Origin: G963666945 sp963666945
Lineage (GTDB): Bacteria; Bacteroidota; Bacteroidia; Bacteroidales; Marinifilaceae
Direction of reading: 5' to 3'
NCBI GenBank assembly: GCA_963666945.2
Contig: CAXXRT010000039.1
Coordinates: 1-54,780, forward strand
DNA: 54,780 nucleotides
Below the pieces are notes generated by a model. That model made no database searches and had not been told where the DNA came from. It was given only the letters and a program-made list of their open reading frames with translations. Each line of letters opens with the position of its first letter. Within the stretch, counting starts at the first letter, position 1. Position numbers and translations under genes: made by a program. Below, one piece after another: positions 16,788 through 25,610 of this stretch.

Positions 16788-19700
16788 ATGAAAAAAAGTT
16801 TATTAGGATGGCATTGCTATCCCAGAAATTTAATGAGAAAAACACTTATAGTTATGAAACTTACATTGTGTATTATAGTGTTGGCTGTTATGCAACTGAA
16901 CGCATCCGTGTTCTCTCAGGTCAGTGAAGTGACTTTGAAGATGCATGGAGAAAGTCTGGAAGATGCATTAAAAGAACTGAAAAAACAGACAAATCTTGAC
17001 TTCTTTTACAGTCTCAAAGAGCTGGATGTAAATAAAAAGGTAGAGATTGATGTTGAGAAAATCCCTTTGAAAGAGGTGTTGGAAAACTTAGTTGGAGAAA
17101 GTTATTCCTTTGAGTTTTATGACAATATTGTTGTAATACGACCTGTAAAAAGACAAATTGTACAACAGCAGGAGAAAATAATTAAGGGTAAAGTTCTTGA
17201 TGCCAAAACAGGAGAACCACTGCCAGGTGTGTCTGTTATTGCTTTTGTTGGAGATAAGGACATTACAGGTTCGGCAACAGGAATGGATGGGGACTTTACG
17301 CTTAGTTTGACAGAGGGAGTTAAAAAGCTGCGTATTTCAATGATCGGATATAAAACTCAGATTATAAATATTGATAATAGTAAAGTCTATGAAATTAAAT
17401 TGGTAGAAGATATAAGTGAGCTTGATGAGGTGGTTGTTACGGGGTATTTTGAAAGAAGCAAAAGTACTTTTACCGGTTCTGCAAAAACAGTTACAGGAGA
17501 GGAACTAAGAAAAGTGTCGTCATCAAGCATATTTAAATCTTTGGCTGTAGTCGATCCTTCCATAGTTGTTATGGAAAATAATCAGCAAGGTTCTAACCCC
17601 AACCATATTCCTGAACTTATTATCAGGGGGACAACTTCTTTGAATGCATCAAACGAGGCAGGGGCGAACTCACCATTGATAGTAATTGACGGTGTAGAGT
17701 CTTCTTTACAGGAACTATACGATATGGATATTTTCGATATAGAATCCTTAACAGTGTTGAAAGATGCTTCGGCAACTGCACTTTACGGAGAGCAGGCTTC
17801 AAACGGTGTAATATTGATTACCCGTAAAAAGTCTACACAAAAAGAAGTCAGGGTTAATTATAACTTCTCGGGTAAAGTGGATTTCCCTGATCTAAGTGAT
17901 TATTCCCTGATGAATGCAAGGCAGAAATTGGAACTGGAGAGACTTGCCGGTCTTTATGATAGTTCAACTGGGGAATACGATATAGACTACAATGAGAAGC
18001 TAGCAAGGGTTAACAGTGGTATAAATACCGACTGGATTGCCAAACCTCTTAGAACAGCATTTTCACAGAACCATTCTGTGAAAGTAACAGGACGTGGATC
18101 GGGTATGTCTTATGGCTTGTCGGCAAGATATGGAAATAACCAGGGTGTCATGAAAGATGACTTCCGTAAGAATCTTGGAGTTGGTGTATATTTTTCTTAT
18201 AATCTTAATGATAAATTAATAGCTACCCTTAGGGGAGATTATTATCAAAATGATACTAAGGGTTCGAGGTATGGTAATTTTGAAGATTATACCAAGGCAA
18301 ATCCTTATGATTCTCCATATGAGTCAGATGGAGATCTGACTGAGGAATTATCTTATGGAGTAAAAAATCCTTTGTATGAAGCTTCATTGTCTTCATTCTC
18401 AAAGGCCAGGGAAAAAAGTTTTACTACATCATTGGATTTAAGGTGGAATATTATGCCAGGCTTATATGTAAAAGGTTCTGGTAATATAGAAGGAACAGAG
18501 TATAGAAGTGACAGCTATATATCTCCAAAATCCTATGTTTTTTCATCAACGGAAGATCCTGCCCAAAAGGGAAGATACACAATAAGTGCCAATAATAACT
18601 ATAATTATTATCTTAAAGGATCTGTTAACTTCAACAAAAACCTGGATGAGATAGGTTCAATGGTTACCGTAAATATGGGAGGAGAACTTAGAAAAGAGGA
18701 GTTGGAACCATATAGTTTTTCTTCTCTTGGATTTTTTAATGATATACTGGCTGCTCCTGGCTTTGCCAGTCAGTTTGATAATAATTGGAATTCAACGGAA
18801 GAAGCATCGGAGAGTTCAAATGTAGGTGCGTTTATTGCATCCAATCTTGTTTACAGGAACCGCTATTTTGTAGAGGGTTCATTTCGTATATCAGGATCTT
18901 CCAAGTTTGGGACAAATCAAAGGTATGCACCTTTCTGGAGTGTTGGGGGAGGATGGAACCTACATCGTGAGAGTTTTATGGACTATGACTGGATAAATAC
19001 TCTTCGTATAAGAGGAAGTTACGGTTATACTGGTAAAATTAATTTTGCAGCTTATCAGGCAATAACTACTTATAAATATTTTTCTAATCTTGTTAATAAA
19101 TACGGTAATGGAGCCAATCCCATCAAGATGGGGAATGAAGATTTGAAATGGGAAACAACAAAAAGCTTAAATCTAGGATTAACCTCAACATTTTTTGACA
19201 ATAGGTTAAACTTAAATTTTGATATTTATAAAAATAGAACGGTCGATATGATTGTTCCAATATCAATGCCTCCTTCAAGTGGAACATCAGAGGTTAATAA
19301 CAATGTAGGGGAACAAGAAAATAAAGGTTTCGAGCTTACCCTTTCGGGAATGATTATAAAAAAAGAGGATATCAACTGGAGGCTGAATTTTAACCTTGCG
19401 ACAAATAAAAGTAAACTTATAGAGATAGGTAATAGTCTTGTAAATCGTAATGATATAAATGCGGCTAATTCATATAATGTATCCCCTTTAAGGATGTTTG
19501 TTGAAGGCAAATCCCCAACAATGATATATGTAGTGAGGTCGGCAGGTATTGACCCGGCATCGGGAAGAGAGATATATATAAAGAAAGATGGTCGCTATAC
19601 TTATGATTATGACCCTATGGATAAGGTAGCCGTTGGTGATGAGGCTCCTAAGTTAAGGGGAGCGGCTTCATCTTACTTTACCTGGAAGAATTTTACTTTA

Positions 19701-20108
19701 GGTATAAATACAACATACTCTCTTGGGGGATATATTTATAATACAACAAGGGTTTCCCGTATAGAGCAGATTGATCCTCGTTATAATGCAGATTCACGAG
19801 CCTTTACTGACAGGTGGAAAAAGCCTGGTGATGTAGTAAAATACCTTACTATTGTTGCAAATTCAGAAGGGATAAACAATTATAATCATTCCAGCAGGTT
19901 TGTAGAGAAAGAAAGTTATTTGAATGTGTCTTCAATTACTTTAAACTATGAGTTTACATCTGAGGCAATTAAAAAACTAGGTTTTAAGAGACTGATGGTT
20001 GGTGTAGATGTTAATGAGCCTTTCCGTTTTTCCACTGTTGCCCAGGAAAGAGGGCTTTACTACCCTTTTGCAAGAGGATTTAGTTTTACTATAAGTCCAA
20101 CCTTTTAA
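16788..20108 (+). CDS. SusC/RagA TonB-linked outer-membrane receptor with STN domain
   Basis: This 1106-residue TonB-dependent transporter has, in order, an N-terminal export signal (hydrophobic core at about residues 25-45), an STN signalling domain (about 47-120, SLEDALKELKKQTNLDFFY), a carboxypeptidase-regulatory-like domain (about 130-210, KGKVLDAKTGEPLPGVSV), the SusC signature ELDEVVVTGY, the plug (LKDASATALYGEQASNGVIL) and a barrel ending FSFTISPTF. It forms the outer-membrane pore with the SusD lid encoded 10 bp downstream. The STN domain marks it as the sensor for the ECF sigma/FecR pair upstream. Confidence 0.95.
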   Translation: MKKSLLGWHCYPRNLMRKTLIVMKLTLCIIVLAVMQLNASVFSQVSEVTLKMHGESLEDALKELKKQTNLDFFYSLKELDVNKKVEIDVEKIPLKEVLENLVGESYSFEFYDNIVVIRPVKRQIVQQQEKIIKGKVLDAKTGEPLPGVSVIAFVGDKDITGSATGMDGDFTLSLTEGVKKLRISMIGYKTQIINIDNSKVYEIKLVEDISELDEVVVTGYFERSKSTFTGSAKTVTGEELRKVSSSSIFKSLAVVDPSIVVMENNQQGSNPNHIPELIIRGTTSLNASNEAGANSPLIVIDGVESSLQELYDMDIFDIESLTVLKDASATALYGEQASNGVILITRKKSTQKEVRVNYNFSGKVDFPDLSDYSLMNARQKLELERLAGLYDSSTGEYDIDYNEKLARVNSGINTDWIAKPLRTAFSQNHSVKVTGRGSGMSYGLSARYGNNQGVMKDDFRKNLGVGVYFSYNLNDKLIATLRGDYYQNDTKGSRYGNFEDYTKANPYDSPYESDGDLTEELSYGVKNPLYEASLSSFSKAREKSFTTSLDLRWNIMPGLYVKGSGNIEGTEYRSDSYISPKSYVFSSTEDPAQKGRYTISANNNYNYYLKGSVNFNKNLDEIGSMVTVNMGGELRKEELEPYSFSSLGFFNDILAAPGFASQFDNNWNSTEEASESSNVGAFIASNLVYRNRYFVEGSFRISGSSKFGTNQRYAPFWSVGGGWNLHRESFMDYDWINTLRIRGSYGYTGKINFAAYQAITTYKYFSNLVNKYGNGANPIKMGNEDLKWETTKSLNLGLTSTFFDNRLNLNFDIYKNRTVDMIVPISMPPSSGTSEVNNNVGEQENKGFELTLSGMIIKKEDINWRLNFNLATNKSKLIEIGNSLVNRNDINAANSYNVSPLRMFVEGKSPTMIYVVRSAGIDPASGREIYIKKDGRYTYDYDPMDKVAVGDEAPKLRGAASSYFTWKNFTLGINTTYSLGGYIYNTTRVSRIEQIDPRYNADSRAFTDRWKKPGDVVKYLTIVANSEGINNYNHSSRFVEKESYLNVSSITLNYEFTSEAIKKLGFKRLMVGVDVNEPFRFSTVAQERGLYYPFARGFSFTISPTF

Positions 20109-20118
20109 TTATATAGAT

Positions 20119-21606
20119 ATGAAAAATATATTAGCAATATTTTTAATAATGATTTTTTGCATGATGTTTGTTTCATGCGATGATTTTCTGGATATAAATC
20201 CCGATTCTGAGGTTGTAAATGACGATATGTTTTCAACCAGAAGAGGTATAGAAGATGCAATTTACGGTGTTTATGGCAGTCTTAAAGAGAATAGTCTTTA
20301 CGGGGAATACCTTTCATGGTCGTTTACTGAGGTGTTGGCGCAAAACCTGACAGCTCCAAATGCTATCCCATATGATGAATTATCAGAGTACAATTATAAT
20401 GATATCAAATCTTATTTAAATACAATATGGACTAAATCATATGAGGTGATTGGTCATGCAAACAATATTATTACCAATCTTGAGAAGTATGATCAGAGTT
20501 CGTATGAATTATATAATATATATTTAGGGGAAGTTTATGGTATAAGAGCATTTCTTCATTTTGATATTCTTCGTCTTTTTGCCCCCCATATTGAATACAG
20601 TCCTGATAAGCAGGGAATACCATATGTAACAGAGTATTCTTTTAAGCATACTCCTTTTTCAACAGTAAGTCAGGTTTACGAAAAGATAATAACTGATTTA
20701 AAGAAATCTCAGCAACTGCTTTTAAGTGATAAGGATAATGTAAGCTATCCCAGAATAGATGCTGAAGCTACCGATAAAGAGTTTCTAAAGGGCAGGGAGC
20801 TGCATTTTAATTATTATGCTGCCACAGCTGTACTAGCCAGAGTATATTGGATGAAGGGTGACCTTGAAAATGCAAGAACCGAGGCTTTAAAGGTTATAGA
20901 TTCGGGCATGTTCCCTTTGGTACAGAAGGATGAGGTTGTAAATATTATTGCTGGTGTTTTATCTCCCAAGGAGTCTGTTTGGGGATTATTTTCAACAGAT
21001 TATTTTGAAACTACAGAGAAAAGACTTTACCAGAGTAAGTCCTGGGAATCATTTTCTCCTTATCAGGCGGCATCTGGTGGACAGTATAAAATTCCTTACG
21101 ATTTAATTTATAGTAAATATTTAGGAGAGAATGCCGGTATAGATTCACGTTTGCAGTGGTTTAGATCATCCGTAGAGGGGAACCAGACAGTTAACTGTTT
21201 AAAGGTGGTAGATGTTTTTAGAATAAAGACATCTGGCAGTACACCAGCTTCAAGGGGACTACTTGAGGGTATCAGTATGGTAAGAATCCCGGAAATGTAT
21301 TATATAGTGGCTGAGGCAGAACTTAAAGATGGGAATGTAGAAGAGGCTGCAAAGTATGTCAATAAGGTTCTTAATTCTCGCGGACTCACAACACTTGGAA
21401 GCCGCATTCCTGAATTGGTGCTGGATGAGGATATACTATATAATGAACGTCATAAAGAACTGTTTTGCGAGGGGCAAAGGTGGTTTGAAATGAAAAAGAA
21501 AAATATGGATATAACCTCTAATGCGGAAAATAAAGTTATTCCGGCTAGTGATGATATTTATGTTTTACCAATTCCTGTTGAGGAGTTTGAGTATAGAAAT
21601 GACTAA
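20119..21606 (+). CDS. SusD/RagB-family nutrient-binding lipoprotein
   Basis: This 495-residue lipoprotein has a type II signal (lipobox FVSC at about residues 15-18, then DDFLDINPDSEV). The TPR-like SusD fold is shown by NNIITNLEKYD, YGIRAFLHFDILRLFAPH and the C-terminal RIPEMYYIVAEAELK with NERHKELFCEGQRWFEMKK. It caps the SusC channel. The usual glycan-locus genes (glycoside hydrolases) are absent; the neighbours suggest a non-glycan ligand, though this is inference. Confidence 0.95.
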   Translation: MKNILAIFLIMIFCMMFVSCDDFLDINPDSEVVNDDMFSTRRGIEDAIYGVYGSLKENSLYGEYLSWSFTEVLAQNLTAPNAIPYDELSEYNYNDIKSYLNTIWTKSYEVIGHANNIITNLEKYDQSSYELYNIYLGEVYGIRAFLHFDILRLFAPHIEYSPDKQGIPYVTEYSFKHTPFSTVSQVYEKIITDLKKSQQLLLSDKDNVSYPRIDAEATDKEFLKGRELHFNYYAATAVLARVYWMKGDLENARTEALKVIDSGMFPLVQKDEVVNIIAGVLSPKESVWGLFSTDYFETTEKRLYQSKSWESFSPYQAASGGQYKIPYDLIYSKYLGENAGIDSRLQWFRSSVEGNQTVNCLKVVDVFRIKTSGSTPASRGLLEGISMVRIPEMYYIVAEAELKDGNVEEAAKYVNKVLNSRGLTTLGSRIPELVLDEDILYNERHKELFCEGQRWFEMKKKNMDITSNAENKVIPASDDIYVLPIPVEEFEYRND

Positions 21607-21636
21607 TTATTTTGCATAATTATTAAAATTATTGAA

Positions 21637-22407
21637 ATGAAAAATAAAATATTAAATATACTATTGCTTTCTATAGCTACTCTATATTTTTATTCATGTA
21701 CAGACAGGGATTATATGGAGTATGATGTGTCCCAGAAAGATGCTGTTTACCTGGATTTTTCGGAAGAAACGGACTCTTTGTTTTATAACTTTGGTTTTTA
21801 TGAAATAACAGAGAAAATTATAAAAGTTCCTGTAAAACTAATGGGAATGCCAAGGGATTATGACAGGGAAATTAAGATATCTGTTACAAACGAGAGGTAT
21901 GCCGATGAAACAGCTATTGCCGCAAAAGAAGAATATTTTAGTATTCCTGATATTGTAGTGTTGAAGAAAGATTCAACAACAACGCATATACCAGTTAAGG
22001 TGTTGCGTCATGCCGATCTTGAAAATTTGCGTGCAATATTAACCTTAAATATTGAGGACACAGACGATCTTGCGATAAGGGGACATTCAGAGTATACAAT
22101 TACTTTTGACGATAAAACACCTGAAATGCCGGTATGGTGGACAAGTTATGATATGGGGGAATTTTCTAAGCTGAAGGGTCAGTTGTTCTTTAAGTACTTT
22201 TGGGAATTGGAGCAGGAACAAAAGGCTATTTATGATGCCATAGTAGATAGGTGGGGAAAGTTTTTGGATATTGAACCTAATAAATGGGGAGATAGTCCTC
22301 TTGTTATATACAGAGTTACTTTTAATAAGTATGTTAAAATGAAGTTATATAACTACTCACAAGAACATCCCGAATTGGATTTAAATATTCAGAAGCCAAC
22401 AATTTAA
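21637..22407 (+). CDS. DUF4843-type lipoprotein
   Basis: This 256-residue lipoprotein (lipobox YSC near residue 21, MKNKILNILLLSIATLYFYSC) has the DUF4843 pattern: DAVYLDF, then an Ig-like strand region (IIKVPVKLMGMPRDYDREIK), and a C-terminal part (WGDSPLVIYRVTFNKYVK). It always occurs next to SusCD and PKD-like lipoproteins in Bacteroidota and is probably surface-exposed. Function is not established. It is 30 bp after susD in the operon. Confidence 0.85.
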   Translation: MKNKILNILLLSIATLYFYSCTDRDYMEYDVSQKDAVYLDFSEETDSLFYNFGFYEITEKIIKVPVKLMGMPRDYDREIKISVTNERYADETAIAAKEEYFSIPDIVVLKKDSTTTHIPVKVLRHADLENLRAILTLNIEDTDDLAIRGHSEYTITFDDKTPEMPVWWTSYDMGEFSKLKGQLFFKYFWELEQEQKAIYDAIVDRWGKFLDIEPNKWGDSPLVIYRVTFNKYVKMKLYNYSQEHPELDLNIQKPTI

Positions 22408-22425
22408 GATTAAATTCAAATAATT

Positions 22426-23997
22426 ATGAAGAATTATATATATACTTTACTTGTGATTATTTTTGCATGTTCATGTGCAAAAGATGATTCAACACTTCTT
22501 TATCCTGAGGACAATCCAAATTTCTCAAAGATAAGCATTGGATCTGTTACTGATAGCCTGTCCGTTGATTTTGGGCAGATATTGGAATTCACTCCGGAGG
22601 TGTCTCAAACAATAGAGTCTAAAGAATTGGAATATGAATGGAGTGCATGCCTGAAAGTTGATGGAGTAAAACAGGATTCTATAGTAATAGGTAAAGAAAA
22701 AACCTTAAGACATGCTTTTCTCAAAATGGGTTCTTATGATTTGAGACTTGAGGTTAAGAATGATGATTACAGTGAGTTTTATACATGGAATCTTGATGTA
22801 AGGGTATATGACGAAGGGTTTATGGTTGTGGGAATGAACGATCAGGGAGAATCAAATATTGCATTTGCAAGAAAACTATCTTCAATGGATATTATTGATG
22901 GTAAGCAGTTGGAGTTTACAACAGATCTTATAGGACAGGTAAATCCTGATTTTAGATTAAAAGATATAGTCTTTGTTGGGAAGTCAATTCTTTCATACGG
23001 AAGCGATAAGGCCTATCTTTTTATCTTTTGCAAGGAAGTTGTATATGTTGCAGATCCTAATACATTTGAAATAATAGCTTTATTAAGGATAGACGAATCA
23101 GTTCCTGGTGCAAAAATAAAGAAAGTTTCAATGCTTGATACTTATGCTTCCGGGGCTAGGTTATTTACAGAAGACGGCCGTAATTTAGCATTCGAAAAGG
23201 CTGAGTTTTTAATATATGAAAGCAAGTACTATTCTGGTACATATGATGAAATGTACGGGAATCTGTTTTATACTGTTGGTTCTAATATGAACGTAGATCA
23301 AATTAATGTTGATTATGAAGAATCCAAGATCTGGACAACTATTTCTTACCATGCGAATAATGAACCGGTAAATAATACAACATCCTCAGAATCTCCCTAT
23401 GATGATAATGTTAGGGAAAATGAATATGAGGGCAGGAATATTATCAGCGTTGGACGTATGAATGGAGACTATTGGGAAGGGACAAACTTTAATTTCTTTG
23501 CTGTGGCCACTGATAAAGAGAATGCTAATGATGTGAAAATTGTTGAATTTTCAACATCATACTCTACTGGAATTTCTACAGTCTCTACTACAGAGTATAT
23601 TTCTGAAGATGCTATTACTCTTAAGCCAGAGACAGAAATTATTGCTAATGCAAGGTATTCTTCAATGTACTATTATAATGGAGGAGATATTTATTTATGG
23701 TATCCTACGAACCTTCCTCCTAATAATCATTTACCAACATCTCCGTCCATTGAACTTGGGGGAGATAAGGAAATTACATGTATGGCAATTAGTTATGATA
23801 TGAAGGAACTATATGTGGGATTTTATGATGCCTCTGCTTCGGGTGAATTAAAGGGAGGTCTTTATATATACAAATGCGAGGAAATAGGAGTAGTTCCAAA
23901 TCTTCAGCCGATTAAAAAGTTTGAAGGAATAACTAGCCGACCAGTTCAGGTTCTTTATAAAACAAAAGATTGGGGTAAATATACCTCTGTTAATTAA
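22426..23997 (+). CDS. PKD-like family surface lipoprotein
   Basis: This 523-residue lipoprotein has its lipobox at CSCAKDDS (about residues 15-22), then a PKD/Ig-like N-terminal domain (LEYEWSACLKVDGVKQDSIV, YDLRLEVKNDDYSEFYTWNL) and a long beta-rich region that may be a propeller. It is the fourth gene of the SusC-SusD-DUF4843-PKD set and probably helps bind the ligand at the cell surface. The family is recognised, but its ligands are unknown. Confidence 0.82.
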   Translation: MKNYIYTLLVIIFACSCAKDDSTLLYPEDNPNFSKISIGSVTDSLSVDFGQILEFTPEVSQTIESKELEYEWSACLKVDGVKQDSIVIGKEKTLRHAFLKMGSYDLRLEVKNDDYSEFYTWNLDVRVYDEGFMVVGMNDQGESNIAFARKLSSMDIIDGKQLEFTTDLIGQVNPDFRLKDIVFVGKSILSYGSDKAYLFIFCKEVVYVADPNTFEIIALLRIDESVPGAKIKKVSMLDTYASGARLFTEDGRNLAFEKAEFLIYESKYYSGTYDEMYGNLFYTVGSNMNVDQINVDYEESKIWTTISYHANNEPVNNTTSSESPYDDNVRENEYEGRNIISVGRMNGDYWEGTNFNFFAVATDKENANDVKIVEFSTSYSTGISTVSTTEYISEDAITLKPETEIIANARYSSMYYYNGGDIYLWYPTNLPPNNHLPTSPSIELGGDKEITCMAISYDMKELYVGFYDASASGELKGGLYIYKCEEIGVVPNLQPIKKFEGITSRPVQVLYKTKDWGKYTSVN

Positions 23998-24014
23998 TAC
24001 CACAGGTTTGAATT

Positions 24015-24057
24015 GGATACTGGCATATATTTATATTGGCCGGTATCCATATTTTCT
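24015..24057 (+). terminator. Hairpin between PKD-like and thioredoxin-like genes
   Basis: GGATACTGGC (24015-24024) pairs with GCCGGTATCC (24039-24048), with one T-G wobble, and is followed by ATATTTTCT. It may partly separate the last gene from the operon. Confidence 0.6.
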
Positions 24058-24125
24058 ACATTTTTATATAAGACATATTTTATATATGTCTCCAGATAGA
24101 ATAGTGTATAATAAAAGCTTAAGAG

Positions 24126-25544
24126 ATGAAAAAAGTATATCTGTTTTTTTTATTTATTGTATTTATAATTACTGCTTGCACAGGCAGAGAAAAAGAATGT
24201 GTGATTTCAGGTAAGGTTGATAAGGCTGACTATAGTGGAGTTAAAGTAACCTTAATAGGGCAGGGAGATAATAGTAAGGAATCTATACCTGTTGAGATAA
24301 AAGAAGATGGGAGTTTTAAAATTTCTTTTAAAATAGCTGAACCACAATTTTCATCTTTTAACATGATATTTGGTGAAGGTGGAAAAATGTGGCAGTCAAC
24401 ATACCGGTTATATATTAAGCCTGGGAAAGATTATTTTCTGAAATTTAAGGCAAATCCTGGTTCAAAAGTAAAGGCAGAGGTTGATAATAAAGATTTAAGC
24501 AATAGGGCCCTTATAATGTATAACGAAGTTCTAAATGCTAAAGTTAGAGAAATATGGACAAATACCCCAGAACCGCAATACGCAAAAGAAGAGGTAATAA
24601 GTTTTATGAAAGCTGCTGAGGATTGCATTAACGAAAATGCAGGACTTGATGAAGAGGTAAAGGAATATATTAAGGTATGGGGATTTAATGAATATATGGG
24701 GCATTTATTTGGATATCATTCCATGTATGAGTTAATGAAGAAAAAGCGGTTTGCAGCCCCGGAAGGTTTTTATGAATTAATTGCAGAACCTTCTGTGTAT
24801 CTTGATAATGAGAAGGCTCTTTTGGCAGAAAAGACAGTTAGAAATATAGTGGAATACATCAAATATAAATCGGGGAACAATAGCAAGGGAGCCAAGGTTC
24901 TGGATGTTTTGGAGAACAGGATAAATCTTTTGAAGGATGAGTTCAGTAATCCTCATATTATTGATAACGTTCTGTGTTCTTTGTTTTCGGGATTTAAGTT
25001 TGCATATAAGACATCAGGTGATTTTGAAGAAGATTTAAAGGGTTATTCCTCTCTTGTTCACAATTTGCAAGACCCCAAAAAAAGAGATGAATTCATAAAG
25101 GAGTTTTCTGCTTTAAGGTATTCAATGAAGGGATCAAAGGCGCCGGATGTTGTTTTTAAGGACAGGGATGGTAATGATGTCAGGATTACTGATTTTAAAG
25201 GGAAGGTTGTTTATATAGATTTATGGGCTTCATGGTGTGGTCCATGCTGCAGGGAGGTACCCTATCTGCAAAAGCTGGAAAAAGAATATGAGGGGAGAAA
25301 TATAGTTTTTCTTAGTATAAGTCTTGATAGCGATAAGAAAGCCTGGTTAAAAAAGATGGATGAATTAAAAATGCATGGTAATCAGTTATATATTGCAGAT
25401 TCAGGATATGATAAAATGCTAAACATTTCAGGCATTCCTCATTTTGTAATTTATAATGCAGAGGGGAAATTATATATGTCTAAAGCACCAAGACCCAGTT
25501 CTATGGAAATAAGGGGAGTTTTAAACAGTATTACTGAATTATAA
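24126..25544 (+). CDS. TlpA-like thioredoxin-domain lipoprotein
   Basis: This 472-residue lipoprotein (lipobox ITAC, about residues 15-18) has an N-terminal beta domain of the DUF4369 kind (CVISGKVDKADYSGVKVTLI), a helical middle and a C-terminal thioredoxin fold starting at about residue 340. The active site WCGPC is at residues 370-374, with an extra Cys directly after it (WCGPCC). It probably reduces disulfides in the periplasm or at the outer surface. It closes the SusCD locus, which suggests the imported ligand contains thiols or disulfides, for example peptides. Confidence 0.88.
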   Translation: MKKVYLFFLFIVFIITACTGREKECVISGKVDKADYSGVKVTLIGQGDNSKESIPVEIKEDGSFKISFKIAEPQFSSFNMIFGEGGKMWQSTYRLYIKPGKDYFLKFKANPGSKVKAEVDNKDLSNRALIMYNEVLNAKVREIWTNTPEPQYAKEEVISFMKAAEDCINENAGLDEEVKEYIKVWGFNEYMGHLFGYHSMYELMKKKRFAAPEGFYELIAEPSVYLDNEKALLAEKTVRNIVEYIKYKSGNNSKGAKVLDVLENRINLLKDEFSNPHIIDNVLCSLFSGFKFAYKTSGDFEEDLKGYSSLVHNLQDPKKRDEFIKEFSALRYSMKGSKAPDVVFKDRDGNDVRITDFKGKVVYIDLWASWCGPCCREVPYLQKLEKEYEGRNIVFLSISLDSDKKAWLKKMDELKMHGNQLYIADSGYDKMLNISGIPHFVIYNAEGKLYMSKAPRPSSMEIRGVLNSITEL

Positions 25545-25550
25545 TATGGT

Positions 25551-25599
25551 CTATAGTTTCCCTGGTATTTATAGTGTGCTGATATTTGGGAAACTATAG
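25551..25599. terminator. Bidirectional terminator between thioredoxin-like gene and mutS2
   Basis: A perfect 12-bp inverted repeat (CTATAGTTTCCC at 25551-25562, GGGAAACTATAG at 25588-25599) lies between convergent genes. Confidence 0.75.
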
Positions 25600-25610
25600 A
25601 ATATTCTTTA

